Part shown: one piece after another, positions 1 to 11,589 of the stretch | How the letters are laid out: each line of letters starts with the position of its first letter | Numbering within the stretch: the stretch's first letter is position 1 | DNA from: Camellia lanceoleosa | Lineage: Eukaryota; Streptophyta; Magnoliopsida; Ericales; Theaceae | Reading direction: 5' to 3' | DNA: 64,000 nucleotides | Assembly: GCA_025200525.1 (NCBI GenBank) | Contig: JANUSC010000367.1 | Coordinates: 1 to 64,000, forward strand | The notes under the pieces: generated by a model | Told to the model about the DNA's origin: nothing | The model's input: the letters and a program-made list of their open reading frames with translations, nothing else | Databases searched by the model: none | Translations under genes and position numbers: made by a program

Positions 1-3000
1 GCATTTAGTTACCATTACTCGCGCATTAGGGTTGAAACTTGAACACCTATCACAGTTCTCTGCGCGATGGCGGTCGTAAATCTGGCGTTTACCTACCATT
101 TCTCACGCGTACGGTTGAAAACTTGAACACCTATCACGGATTCTCCTACGATGGCGGAATATTTAAATCGGCGTTTACATACCATTTCTCGCATTACGGT
201 TGAGCGATCCGAACACCTATCAGATTCTCTGGCGGTGGCGGAATATGTAAATCGGCGTTTACTTACCATTACTCACGCATTAGGATTGAAAACTTGAACA
301 CCTATCACGGTTCTCTCTGCACGATGGCGGATATTTAAATCTGGCGTTTACCTACCATTTCTTACGCATTACGGTTGAGCGATCGAACACCTCGGATTCT
401 CTGCGGTGGCGGATATGTAATCTGGCGTTTACTTACCATTACTCACGCGTGGGGTTCGGCTTGAACACTATACGGATTCTCTGCGCGATGGCGAGATATT
501 TAAATCTGGCGTTTACCTACCATTTCTCCGCATTACGGTTGACGGTGAAACACCTATCACATTCTCTGCGGTGGCGAATATGTAAATCTGGCGTTTACCA
601 TTACTCGCACACTAGGGTTGGCGAACACATCACAGTTCTCTGCATAGTGGCGGATATTTCATCTGGCGTTTACCTACCATTTCTCCGCATTACGGTTCGA
701 ACACCTATCTGATTCTCTGCGGTGGCGGAATGCATCTGGCTTTTACTTACCATTTCTCACGCGGTAGGGTTCAGCTTTCGAACTGCCGTCTGATTCTCCT
801 ACGATGGCGAATATGTAAATCTGGCGTTTACCCATTACTCCGCATTAGGGTTCCAAAACTTCCGAACACCTATCACGGATTCTCTGCCTGATGGCGAATA
901 TGTAAATCTGGCGTTTACTTACCATTTCTCCGCATTACGGTTTGAACACTAGAACACTATCTGGTTCTCCTACGATGGCATATATGTAAATACGGCGTTT
1001 ACTTACCATTACTCACGCATTACTTTTCGAAAACTGGAACATCAATATGGATTCTCCGGCATAGTGGCAGATATGTAAATACGGCGTTTACCACCCATTT
1101 CTCACGCAGTACATTTCGAACACTTTCGAACACTGTCGCAGTTCTCACTTGCGATGGCGAATATGTAATCTGGCGTTTACTTACCATTACTCACGCATTA
1201 TGGTTCAAAAACTCGATCACCTATACAGATTCTCCTGCATAGTGGCCGACATCTAAATGCGTCGTTTACCTACCATTTCTCACGCATTACGGTTTGAACA
1301 CTCGAACACCTATCAGTTCTCTGCACGATGGCGAGATATGTAAATCTGGCGTTTACTTACCATTACTCGCGCATTATGGTTGGCTTCGAACACTTATCTG
1401 ATTCTCTGTCACGGTGGCGATATGTACATCACGGCGTTTACCTACTATTTCTCCGCATTACGGTTGAACACTTTCCGAACACCTATCTGATTCTCTGCCG
1501 CGATGGCGGTTGAAAATCTGGCGTTTACCATTACTCCGCGCATTAGGGTTCAAAAACTTCGAACACTATCACAGATTCTCTGCCGATGGCGAATATGTAA
1601 ATCTGGCGTTTACTTACCATTTCTCACGCATTACGGTTTGAACACTTTCGAACACACCGTATGGATTCTCTGCACGATGGCGATATGTAAATCTGGCGTT
1701 TACTTACCATTTCGATGTGTTACGGTTGAACAATTGAACACTGTGCAATTCTCACTGCACGATGGCGAGATATGTAATCGGCGTTTACTTACCATTACTC
1801 GCGCATTAGGGTTCTAAAACGAACACTGTCAGTTCTCTGCCGATGGCAGATATGTAAATCCGGCGTTTACCTTCCATTTCTCACGCATTACGGGTTGAAC
1901 ACTCAATCACCTATACGGATTCTCCTGCACGGTGGCAAATATGTGAAGACGGCGTTTACTTACCATTACTCACGCATTAGGGATCGCTTCGAACACCTAT
2001 CACAGTTCTGACTGACAATAGCGGTATGTAAATCGGCGTTCTGAGCCATTTCTCCCGCATTACGGTTCGAACACTTTCGAACACCTATCTGATTCTCGAC
2101 GCGATGGCGAGATATGTTATCGGCGTTTACTTACCATTACTCGCGCGTTAGGGTTAGCTTCGAACACCTATCTGATTCTCTGTGATGGCGATATGTAAAT
2201 CGGCGTTTACCTACCATTTCTCACATTACGGTTGAACACTCGAACACCTATCTGATTCTCTGCGCGATGGCGGATATGTAAATCTGGCGTTTACTTACCA
2301 TTACTCGCGCATTATGGTTTGCTTCGAACACTTATCTGATTCTCTGCCTGATGGCGATATGCAAATCTGGCGTTTACCAACCATTTCTCCGCATTATGGT
2401 TCGAACACTTTCGAACACCTATCACGGATTCTCTGCCGCGATGGCAGTTGTAAATCTGGCGTTTACTTACCATTACTCACGCATTAGGGTTCAAAAACTT
2501 CGAACACTATCTGATTCTCGCCGCGATGGCGGAATATGTAAATCTGGCGTTTACTTACCGTGATCCGCATTACGGTTCGAACACTTTCGAACACCTATGA
2601 TTCCCCGCGATGGCGGAATATGTAAATCTGGCGTTTAGTTACCATTAATCACGCATTACGGTTCGCTTAAACACCTATCACAGTCTCTGCACAATGGCGA
2701 GATATGTAAATCTGGCGTTTACCCGTTACTCACGCGCGTACGGTTGAACTCTGGAACACCTATCGGATTCTCTGCCGCGATGGCGAATACGTAAATCGTG
2801 TTTACTTACCATTACTCACGCGTAGGGTTCAAAACTTCGAACACCTATGGATTCTCGCACGATGGCGAGATATGTAAATCGGCGCTTACTTACCATTTAC
2901 GATGCGTTCTTGTTCGAACACTCGAACACCTATCACAATTCTCTGCGATGGCGATATGTAAATCTGGCGTTTACTTACCATTACTCGCGCATTAGGGTTG

Positions 3001-4347
3001 GCAAACTTGAACACCTATCACGGATTCTCCTACGATGGCGGAATATTTAAATCTGGCGGTTACCTACCACGTCTCACGCATTCGGTTGACGATCGAACAC
3101 TATCTGATTCTCTGCGGTGGCGGAATATGTAAATCGGCATTTACTTACCATTACTCGCGTGGGGTTGGCTTGAACACCTATCGGATTCTCTGCGATGGCG
3201 AGATATTTAAATCTGGCGTTTACCTACCATTTCTCACGCATTACGATTGAATAGTCGAACACTATCTGATTCTCTGCCGCAGTGGCGAGATATGTAAATG
3301 GCGTTTACTTACCGTACTCACGCATTAGGGTTGGCTTGAACACCTATCGGATTCTCTGCCTGATGGCGGATATTTAAATCTGGCGTTTACCTACCATTTC
3401 TCCGCATTACGGTTGAACACTTTCGAACACCTATCTGATTCTCTGGCGGTGGCGGTCGTAAATCTGCGTTTACTTACCATTTCTCCACCGGTAGGGTTGG
3501 CTTCGAACACCTACAGATTCTCCTACGATGGCGAGATATGTAAATCTGGCGTTTACTTACCATTACTCACGCGTAGGGTTGAAAACTTCGAACACCTAAG
3601 CGGATTCTCTGCGCGATGGCGAGATATGTAAATCTGGCGTTTACTTACCATTTCTCGGGCATTACGGTTTTAAACACTAGAACACTATCAGTTCTCCAAC
3701 CGCGGTGGCATATTTGTAAATACGGCGTATACTTACCATTACTCATGCATTAGGTTTCAAAAACTTGAACATCAATATGGATTCTCCGGCATAGTGGCAG
3801 ATATGTAAATCGGCGTTTAACTCCCATTTCTCCGCGGTACATTTGAACACTTTCGAACACATGCGGATTCTCTGCCACGATGGCAAATATGTAAATCGGT
3901 GTTTACTTACCATTACTCTCGCATTATGGTTGAAAACCGAACACCTATCTGATTCTCTGCGATGGCGACATGTAAATCTGGCGTTTACCTACCATTTCTC
4001 GCGCATTACGGTTCGAACACTTTCGAACACCTATCTGATTCTCACGCGATGGAAGATATGTAAATACGGCGTTTACATACCATTACTCACGCATTATGGT
4101 TCGAAAACCCGAACACCTATACAGATTCTCCTGCACAGTGGCCAACATGTAAATACGGCGTTTACCTACCATTTCTCACGCATTACGGTTCGAACACTCG
4201 AACACCTATACGGATTCTCCTGCACAGTGGAAGATATGTAAATACGGCGTTTACATACCATTACTCACGCATTATGGTTCGAAAACTCGAACACTTATAC
4301 TGATTCTCCTGCACAGTGACCAATATGTAAATACGGCGTTTACCTAC
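1..4347. repeat. Satellite block 1 (89-bp monomer, mixed A/B states)
   Basis: About 49 head-to-tail monomers of roughly 87-89 bp. Each carries TTTACNTACCATT, then CACGCATTA(G/C)GGTT, a TCGAA-rich centre, AACACCTAT, GATTCTC and ATGTAAAT followed by CGGCG or CTGGCG. Neighbouring monomers tend to alternate between a TTACTTACCATTACTC form ending ATTAGGG and a TTACCTACCATTTCTC form ending ATTACGG, which gives a dimer period near 178 bp. Most monomers here are in state B (CTATCTGATTC, GCGATGGCG, AAATCTGGCG), with scattered state A copies at about 1000-1100, 1900-1970 and 4050-4340. No gene is visible. Short open frames arise because stop codons are sparse in the repeat and end after about two or three monomers, since 89 is not a multiple of three. 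Confidence 0.97.
4343..4347. repeat. Left target-site duplication, CCTAC
   Basis: CCTAC lies directly before the TGTAGACACC start of the left LTR and is repeated at 22743-22747 directly after the right LTR. Removing the element plus one copy restores an uninterrupted monomer, TTTACCTACCATTTCTC. A 5-bp duplication is the normal product of Ty3-type integrase. Confidence 0.95.
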
Positions 4348-4739
4348 TGTAGACACCCCATTTTTGACCGTCCTCAAGACTTGGATGTCACCGTTGGAAC
4401 ACTCGGTGATTATCCATGTTTGTGTTCGTTTGGAGTTCCCGGAGATCTCGGCTGCGCGCGCCTTGCCTCAGGACCTCCGAACTCGACCGTTTGTGTTTGG
4501 TTTTGCACCAAACACTTGTGTTGTGCCTTGGAAGGCGGGGAATGCTTTGTGAGGCATCCCCACCTGCCATTTGGGGCTAGAGGCCATAGGCGGCTAGAGT
4601 TGCCACCGGCATTTTATTGTGCCGAGGCACTCTTTTGTCCGGCCGGCACTAAGTTTTACCAAAATGACACTTTTGCCGGCGGACCTTTGTCACGGTTGCT
4701 TTATGAGATATTTTCATGCAATTTGTATGGTTTAGTTTC

Positions 4740-4761
4740 CCCTCCATACGTGTATGGAGGG
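4740..4761. promoter_or_regulatory. LTR palindrome upstream of the TATA box
   Basis: CCCTCCATAC and GTATGGAGGG form 10-bp inverted arms around a GT centre, about 40 bp upstream of the TATA-like box. The matching site in the 3' LTR (19456-19478) has the same arms around CGT. In the inverted solo LTR (44475-44494) the site is a perfect 20-bp palindrome with a CACGTG G-box core. Conservation of the arms in all three copies suggests a protein-binding or hairpin element of the LTR promoter. bZIP and bHLH proteins bind G-boxes; a role here is inferred. Confidence 0.6.
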
Positions 4762-4800
4762 ATGAGCTTGCTTGGTGACTAAGCTTGTAAGCTTTTTTGC

Positions 4801-4809
4801 CTATAAGAG
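4801..4809 (+). promoter_or_regulatory. Putative LTR TATA box (CTATAAGAG)
   Basis: CTATAAGAG is kept in all three LTR copies: here, at 19516-19524, and at 44426-44434 on the minus strand. It lies about 450 bp inside the LTR, downstream of the conserved palindrome. It is a plausible U3 promoter TATA element; the transcription start would fall about 30 bp downstream, near the CTTCTTCTCTTGG text. Confidence 0.6.
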
Positions 4810-7800
4810 AAGGACTTCTTCTCTTGGCTCAAGGGTTACAAAAAGTTGGAGAGATTCTAGACATTGTTTAGGCAGACCAAGTTACGGTTTTAGGGTTTGA
4901 GTTACATACACCTCTATATCTATCCTTCTCTTGTAAGACTAGGTGTTTTGTGCCTTACTATTGCACGCAGACACCTAGTGTTTCTCCTTCTCCTTATGCA
5001 GCGAGGTTCTAGGAGCTGTTTTTTAAGTTCTTGATTGATTTGGAACTCAAGGGACCAAGCACAACAACCTTTGTGAAGAGGATCATCAAGGGTAAGAAAC
5101 TTTATTTACCCCATTTTTGCATTCCATTTTTTGCTTGCTTTAAAACAGTTTTTGTGCTTAGTCCATAACACATAAAGTTCTGTTTTTAGGCCCTCTTTAT
5201 TGTTCATTAAGAGTGTTTTGTGGTTTGAGCAAGTTTGATCACTCTTAGACCTTGAAAAGGGCACTTTTTGTGCTATTTTGTGAGAGATCCGAGATTTTGG
5301 TGATAGGATCTCTTCACCACTGAAATCTTGAGGATTTCAGTGGTGGAAACATGTCTGTGAAGTCTCCAAAGGGAGGGCCACCCCCTCTCCTTGATATCCT
5401 TAAAAAGGGCAAGTTTTGCCTCTTGAGAGAGCACCATGTTTGAGTGTGTGTTGAGCATGTTTGGCTTGTTTTCCATGCTTATATTACTATGATATAACAT
5501 GTTTTCAAGTTGGTTTTGGTCTCCTTTGCATGCTTAGTATAGTTGCCTTGTAATGCCTCTTATTGCCTTAACATATCTAGGAAGTGTGTCCCTATTTCTA
5601 GCATGTTTTAGACTTGACTTTGTGAAGCTTGTATGCTTATTTTGCCATGGTTTAGCTCTGTCAATGGTCGTTTGAGTCAATCTTGACATGCTTTGTATAT
5701 CCCCTTTGTATTGTAGCTTGTATGCTTCAAGTAGATGCATGTGTAGGATGCATTGCCTCCATGTTTTCAAGGGTTTGGAACCCTCTTACATGCTATTTCA
5801 GACCTTATAATGTGCTTGTATCCTTGCCTTAGTGGTCTTGTTAATACTTTAGGAGCATGTGTTGTATGCCTTGTTTTTGACTTCAATGCACGCCTTTGAT
5901 TTAATGACTCTTAGATGCCATCTAAGTAGCCATTTGGCTTTGTTTTGACATGCTAGAAACCTGTTTTAGGTTGATTAGTGCATGCCATGTATGCTTGTGC
6001 GAAGTGTGGTTTGATGCCCTATTGACTTGCCTTAAGCCTAGGCCATTTGCATGCTTTGTTTGGCATGCTTCATTGCATGATTTGGCATCATGTTTAACTT
6101 GAATTTCAGAGCTTTAAGTGCATACTAGTTGCCCATGTTTGGCCTCTTCAAGTATGCATGAGATTTGCTTTTGTATGCCTAAGTCTTGAGCCTTAACACT
6201 TGCATGTGTGTGTGTGCATTTGGTCTCATTTTCTAGGCACTTTGGCCACTGATTTTAGGCCCTTTTTTGAGTTGCCTAATTCATGTATAAGTCCATCCCT
6301 CTTGTGGTTGGCATGCTTGCATTATATGCTTGTTTGTATGCTTGCATAGACACATGACATCGTACATCTTGCATGCCTGGATGACATGCTTAGGTATGCA
6401 CCACATTGACATGCATGCCAAGTCTCTTGAAGTGAGTTTGATGGGGTTTGGCACCTTTTGTGCCTATGTGTTTTGCATGCATTTGAAAGTGAAGTTGCAC
6501 TCTTGGTTCTTAGGGCCATCATGCATGGAAATCTTGGTGATTAGTGGTCAGGCAAGGCACATGCCCTTGAGTCAATAACATGATAGGAAATGTGTTTGGT
6601 GCATAAATAGCTTGGATTGTATTGCCATGCTTGTTGTTTCCCTCTCTTTGTGAGTTACGGGTTCTCTGAATTTTGTGCCGGCCAGGCACTAAAAGTGCCG
6701 ACCGGCATCCTTTGGCACCCGATAAGAATTCGGTGCGATGGCCTCATCCTTCGCGGTGGTGATCCCGATTGCCACAGGAGGTAGTCCTAATATTTTGGCA
6801 ATTTTAGGAGGAAGCGAGAAAGCGAGGCACACTTGCATGGCGGTGCGATTAAAGCGATCCAGGCATACCTTGCATCCGGCTCTCATCTCGGCGTTTATTG
6901 CTTTAATTAGATTAATGTCTGTTTAATTAATTTAGTCAATTTGTAATATTTAATTAGCTGCGTAGTTAATTGTATTATTATTATTTTGGTCCCTCGTGTG
7001 AGGGCATAATTATAATAAGTGTGGGTGAGTGGGTGTATGTCTTCCAACCCCATTTCTTTCTCCTTTTATTTACCGCTTACAATGGTAGATTAGGGCATAC
7101 TTATTTTAGCATACCTTATGCAATGCATGCGTGCATACATGCATTTGTTTACATGCAGGGCTCGGTACATCATACAAAAGCGCATTGTATTTTCAATTCC
7201 AAATTGAATATATGCTATCTGATCACATTTCACATGCCATGTTTAGGGTTAGCTGAGCCTACTCTAGATTACATCCCTGTATGTGATGCATTAGCCATTT
7301 AACATAAACTAGGTCATGCATGTTTGCTAACCAGTTTACTATTTTTGTACAGTGCGATGTAAGTTTTTATGGCTTTAGCATACCGCATGCGTGTGAATGC
7401 TTACCATGACAGTATGCTTACCATGCGGCTAAGTGCTTACATGATAAACTGTTTGCATGCCTGTGGGTGGAGGTTGGATTGCTTGAGTTGGAACAACTCA
7501 TTGAAATCTGCATTTTAGCCTACTTGCGAGTAGCAAAAGAAAACAACACGTTTTTCGAGACAAAACGGATATGCAATGTTTATTTCCAAATTAGGCAATC
7601 TAGTCTATACTTTTGTGTTGTGCGCATCACATAGTAATTCTAGGCTAATAATTGGAATAAGAACGCATAAAGTTTTCAAAATCGGATATCACGGTTAGTA
7701 GAGGCCGGTCTTGGACGGCGAAAGAATGCTCATAAATGACCTTCCCGTCGTACCCAAGCTCAAGCCAAGACCACTTTGGTGATAGCCGGACATGTGGCCT

Positions 7801-8000
7801 TGACCTTGAGTCGAGTTTCCTAAATTTCCCAATTAAAAAAAATATTTGGGTGGCGACTACATGTCAGCGCGGTCCATGTTTGGCACTACTTTTCAAAAAT
7901 CTGTTTTCTCAAGCGATTTGCGGTTGGACTCTTTGGTTGATTTAGAACCGCGACACAAAAAAGTCGAGCATGGCGAGGTCCATCGGGCGTGCTCTGATTC

Positions 8001-8018
8001 TGGCGACTCCGGAGACTT
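8001..8018 (+). other. Candidate primer-binding site
   Basis: TGGCGACTCC starts about four bases after the inferred end of the 5' LTR, where a minus-strand primer-binding site is expected. TGGCGACTCC-type sites, attributed to tRNA-Arg priming, are known from Tat/Ogre-like plant elements. The match weakens after about ten bases. A related GGTGGCGACT text also occurs inside the LTR near its 3' end (about 7850 and 22577), so this site could be partly coincidental. Confidence 0.5.
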
Positions 8019-8690
8019 AGAGCTTTGACTCGAACTTCGTGATATCTGTTTTGATCTCATTTATGTGTTTCTTTGCATTGCATGTGCATTAGTGCGCCTA
8101 GGACACCGTGTTGGCCATCTGCTATTCTGGCGGTTTCTTGGGAGGCTTGTCTTGTCAAGAGCATGTCCATAAAATTTGTGACAGGTTGCGGGCTCTGCCC
8201 GATATGGGAACACAAACCCGGTTTCTAGGGCACCCTTTTTACCATTCGACCTAGTGCATATCGAAATCCGTAGTGACCATTCCAAACTAGGACGGGTTGC
8301 TCACCGATATTAGGTTGTTTGAAACATTGCGTGCGTGGTGAAACCCTAGCTCGACAAAATAGGGCGAAACCCTACTAACATAGGGGTGTATTGGCTCTCA
8401 TTTACTTGCTATGTGCTTTTAGAGTGTATCTCTGAGGAATGCATATACCGGTTTACAAATCTGGGTATCGGGCAGGGCATCGATATCGATGTTTTGAGAA
8501 TCGAGTTATATCTGCAGTGTCAGTTGATTTGGGGCGATGATTTTGAGGGAATAGTGTTGATAGTAAGTGCGGTTGTTAGACTACACCGTGTTTGATCTGT
8601 TTGAAATTTGAAATCTTGCTTGTTTTCGTTTTAGTTTAGAGATTGAGAGAGTTAAGTCGAGCGACTAGTATCTTCTCCTTCTTTGAGACG
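8019..8690 (+). other. Internal leader, nothing recognised
   Basis: This is the untranslated-leader position between the primer-binding site and the first coding-like remnants. I see no conserved protein motif on either strand, no clear tandem repeat and no RNA gene. Confidence 0.5.
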
Positions 8691-8910
8691 GGACCGAACA
8701 TGATCAGAACTTCGGAAGAATTGTGGTCATAATGGCCTTGAGTCAAGAACCACCCCACAAGATAAAACTCTTGTTGACATACGCACCTTGGTGCATATTG
8801 CACACCAATCTGGACCCCTCGGTTCTATCGATTTCATGAGCCCACTACATTGAGTTGATGGGGATGATAAGCGATCTCGGTCCGCGTGGCGGATCTCGCT
8901 TACGGAATGT
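8690..8910 (+). pseudogene. Possible ORF1-like remnant upstream of gag
   Basis: Around 8700 the frame reads MIRTSEELW before a stop. Another frame from about 8763 reads KTLVDIRTLVHIAHQSGPLG and continues to GSIDFM. This resembles the start of the protein encoded upstream of gag in Ogre/Tat-type elements, where an RTSEELW-like segment precedes a helical stretch. At least one frameshift and several stops break it. The identification rests on remembered family character and short motifs only, so it is tentative; a chance resemblance is possible. Confidence 0.3.
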
Positions 8911-9339
8911 CAACCTGCCACGGTTGCACCGTATCTTTGAAATTCCGAACCCGAGGCCCCGTCTTTGGGCGGATTGTGTCGAGCTCAATCGATCGGAGAT
9001 GACCTCCACCCTATGATGATGTACAGTACCGACCTACACTTCTCATCGGTGAGGCGAGAGGCAAAGACAAAGCGAAGGTAGATCTGACCTAGAACAAGCT
9101 AACGTAGGCGATCCGAGCTTTGGCCGGGAATGAGCAAACAACGGTATCGCGATTGTAACTAAAATTGTGGATGATGTTTTCCCCACTCTACCGAGGGTAG
9201 TCCAAGTCGTCGAGAAAATCGGGACGAGGCCCGTCATGCGAGTAGCTCCTCTCATTCCCAATCTACAGGAAAAGATCGAAATCAAGCCGCGCTGCCGATC
9301 CGTTAGCGATCGTCGAGCAAGAATACTCGAATTCCAAGT

Positions 9340-9590
9340 ACACCTAGAAGCGAGGGTCTTCCATCCTCTTTACATGCCTTTGTCTAGGGCGCCGATCTTG
9401 ACCAAAAGGGCATCTTACCCCTCGATCCTAGGCCCTCCCCAAACCCCTTCCTTCGGCGGGCCATGATGCCACTTTCGATCTTGTCGTGCCATCAACAATC
9501 TGGCCGGCCATGCCAGGCAATTGTTTCGCCTCCGTCATGAAGTGCGAGTTTGATTGATAACAAGGTCATCCTCCGCCTACCTCGGCCGTC
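9340..9590 (+). pseudogene. Degenerate gag C-terminal remnant (Tat-type)
   Basis: Motifs lie in order but in different frames. FHPLYMPLSRA is at about 9359-9391, QKGILPLDPRPSPNP at about 9402-9448, RQLFRLRHEV at about 9514-9543, and LIDNKVIL at about 9550-9575. The order 'MPLSRA, LT-KKGIL-P-L-PRP-P-P, zinc-knuckle-like region, LRHEVQDLID' is typical of the C-terminal half of Tat-lineage Gag, the RNA-binding structural protein. The cysteine-histidine knuckle is not intact (GHA is seen near 9507) and at least three frameshifts are present. No protease or reverse transcriptase follows. It supports the lineage call for the element; it cannot encode a working Gag. Confidence 0.5.
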
Positions 9591-9761
9591 GGTCCTCTGA
9601 GTTCTTGGATTGTGAGGACACGAGCAGAGGACAAATCTTGCTAGTATATAATTGGGATTCAACTGCCTACGGGCAATATCTGGTACATTTTTGGATATGG
9701 CATTTGGCGCGTATTTTTGAGCACCCGCCGATGCTAGTTTTGTAAAACCTGACTTGGGTGT

Positions 9762-9860
9762 TGAGTCAGTCTTTTGTTTTGTTTTTGAGTCTGTCTCTCT
9801 GTATTGAGTCAGTCTTTTGCTTACAAGGTCTGTCTTGTTGTAATGAGTCAGTCCCTTTTG
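9762..9860. repeat. Degenerate ~21-bp tandem repeat with TGAGTCA motifs
   Basis: TGAGTCAGTC occurs at 9762, 9805 and 9844, with weaker TGAGTCTGTC and AGGTCTGTC units between them near 9785 and 9826. That makes about five units of roughly 21 bp. TGAGTCA is the core of GCN4-type bZIP sites, but the repeat may simply be a minisatellite in the internal region. Confidence 0.6.
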
Positions 9861-10711
9861 TATAGTATACCAGGTGATTTCGGGGTTGTGGCCTCAAACA
9901 CCGTTTTGTCTTTCAATTAGTTGCTTTCGTTGTTTGAGTTGGTTCTCTGTGGAGGCAGTTATGCCAACAAATTTGAATGACCTTTGTAGCTATCCGCCCG
10001 TGTCTGTTACTATTGATCATGAGGAGATGTGAATGGAATGATAGTACTTTTCGCCTACTTTCTTGTGCTTTGAACATTGTCACAATGACCTAAGTTTTTC
10101 AAAACCTTTTTGAACACTGTGGTGATAAAAACAAAGAGGGAGGAATTCCTTGGGATTTGTAAAACTTTGATCAAATTGAGAGAAAGAGGCATCTAAGCCC
10201 TTAATGAATGAAATCATGCTTGTTAAGCGTAAGTCTTGAGAAGGACCCTGGCTTGATCAGTTGGTTCCACAGTTGTCTTGACGCGAGCAAATCGTCGCCT
10301 TCTTAAAACTTTCAAAAACAAGATATTTTCGCGTAGTCTTGCGAAGACACGTGTGGAATGGTTCTCGAGATTCTGTGACTTAGGATCGCTCTCGACCTCG
10401 AGACTTCGACCCCATTTTCAAGCCTTGGACCCGACATCCGAATGTTCAAAGATAGCTATCAATCGGCGCTGTGTGGCCCAATTCAAAGCGACCCTCGAGC
10501 AAGAGGCATCGAGTCCGATCGGGAAGATCGGATCCCACTAAGCAAAGCTCGAAAGTAAGCCGTGATGGACCTTTACGCAAATCAACACAATAGCGTTCTC
10601 CTGAATCTGAGAGGCTTCAATCTCAAAACCATTTGGCATGGGCTTGCTACACTTTTACCCTTTGAGAGGCTCATTTGGGCGAAAACCGGAAGGCGACCGA
10701 GCAAAAGTTAG
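9861..10711. other. Internal stretch, nothing recognised
   Basis: The sequence is mixed in composition. A frame at 10278-10541 is open for 87 codons but shows no motif I recognise and no conserved neighbour. This is where pol would be expected to begin in an autonomous relative; no protease, reverse transcriptase or integrase motif is visible on either strand. Confidence 0.5.
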
Positions 10712-10719
10712 AGCAAAGA

Positions 10720-10750
<31 letters not shown>

Positions 10751-10815
10751 AAAAAATGCAAAAAATATATCAAAAGAAATGCAAAAGAAAAGAAAAAGAA
10801 TGGAAAGAAAAACAT
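10712..10815. repeat. A-rich low-complexity tract
   Basis: About 100 bp of A runs broken by single G, C or T bases. It reads as Lys/Arg-rich in one frame but has no domain. Such tracts arise by slippage and are not evidence of a gene. Confidence 0.9.
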
Positions 10816-11190
10816 AGCTCATTCGAAAACCGCATTGGGCACCTTGGCAAAAGTTAGAGCCTAAAAATAGTGAAGGTTAAAATACGAGTGTACCTTAGCG
10901 GAACTCGTGAGCTTGATTCCCATGTTTGGGATCGTGAGCAACTTCATCAAGTCCGGCCCCCAACGCTTCCATGGCGTCTCGGGCCATGTCATGGTTTGAT
11001 TACTCTGCCCTCTCGAATCCGATATCTTGATTGCGGCAACGAATTCGTGACCAACTTCATCTTGAAGCCAAACCGCTAACACCTTCGGTGTTGTGTCCTT
11101 ATATTGATTCAAGCCATCTTCGACTTCTCCGCGTCCGAGGGTTCGATCGTCATCAACAAAGACTGGCTTACAACATGCCGCGGCATCATC
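10816..11190. other. Internal stretch, nothing recognised
   Basis: Both strands have frames open for 60-110 codons (the minus strand has one over 10861-11193), but they overlap each other and no motif supports either. I leave this unassigned. Confidence 0.4.
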
Positions 11191-11196
11191 CAAACA

Positions 11197-11325
11197 AGGG
11201 GCAACTTTCCGTTGCCATCCATTGCCAGAAGTTGCCCTGAGTTACCGTTCAAACCAGGGGCAACTTTCCGTTGCCTCCCCCCCCTTTTTTAAGCCAGGGG
11301 CAATTTTCCATTACCTCCGATCCGA
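11197..11325. repeat. Three-copy ~48-bp repeat (GGGGCAACTTTCCGTTGCC)
   Basis: AGGGGCAACTTTCCGTTGCC occurs near 11198 and again near 11255, followed by a diverged copy, AGGGGCAATTTTCCATTACC, near 11297. Each copy contains a short inverted repeat (GGCAAC...GTTGCC in the first two) that could form a hairpin. Confidence 0.75.
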
Positions 11326-11566
11326 GGTTGCATATCTCGAGGGTAAGTTCTACGCTCGTTGAGCATTGATTGTTTGCGAAAATAGTTTTTGAAAATTTTC
11401 ACTGAGGTTGACCTACTTTCTCGAAAACTATTTCATTTTCAAAATTGGACCATGTTTGGACACAAAAGGAGAATTTTCAGTGCTCACAGCCCGATTTGCA
11501 CGATTTTCAAATCAAAAATCGAATAAGTGTGTTAATCCAACTCTCATTTTGGTCAGAACTGTTTTT

Positions 11567-11589
11567 AAAAAAAAAAAAAAAAAAAAAAA
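11567..11589. repeat. Homopolymer A tract (23 A)
   Basis: A run of 23 A followed by CAACAAAAAATGG. It could be an old retroposed poly-A tail or simple slippage; no target duplication or retroposed gene is visible next to it. Confidence 0.9.

Larger units (their letters stand above)
4348..7996 (+). repeat. 5' LTR of the large retrotransposon
   Basis: It begins TGTAGACACCCC and aligns along its length with 19087-22742. The right border is set by alignment with the 3' LTR, which ends GACGTGCTACA; here the matching text is GGCGTGCTCTGA, so the terminal CA is altered and the edge is uncertain by a few bases. It contains a dyad at 4740-4761, a TATA-like box at 4801-4809, many CATGC/GCATG motifs between 5500 and 7450, and copies of a GTGCCGGNCGGCAC-like motif near 4610-4655 and 6676-6706. 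Near its 3' end it has the conserved text AATTTCCCAATTAAAAAAAA. Open frames inside it are not conserved against the other LTR copies and are not called as genes. Confidence 0.92.

Noticed and set aside
1..4340. Open frames of 60-130 codons in the satellite, with recurring peptides such as KSGVYLPFL and NLAFTYHYSRI
   Set aside because: They are translations of the tandem repeat. They appear in every block, shift frame with the 89-bp period and have no start-site or promoter context.
4381..4782. Long open frame in the 5' LTR
   Set aside because: It is not kept open in the matching part of the 3' LTR (19100 onward), where indels break it, and it has no domain.
9167..9200. IVDDVF as a reverse-transcriptase catalytic motif
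   Set aside because: The residue before VDD is I and no other RT blocks lie around it. The segment sits upstream of the gag-like motifs.
10675..10857. Lys/Arg-rich open frame
   Set aside because: It is produced by the A-rich low-complexity tract and has no supporting motif.
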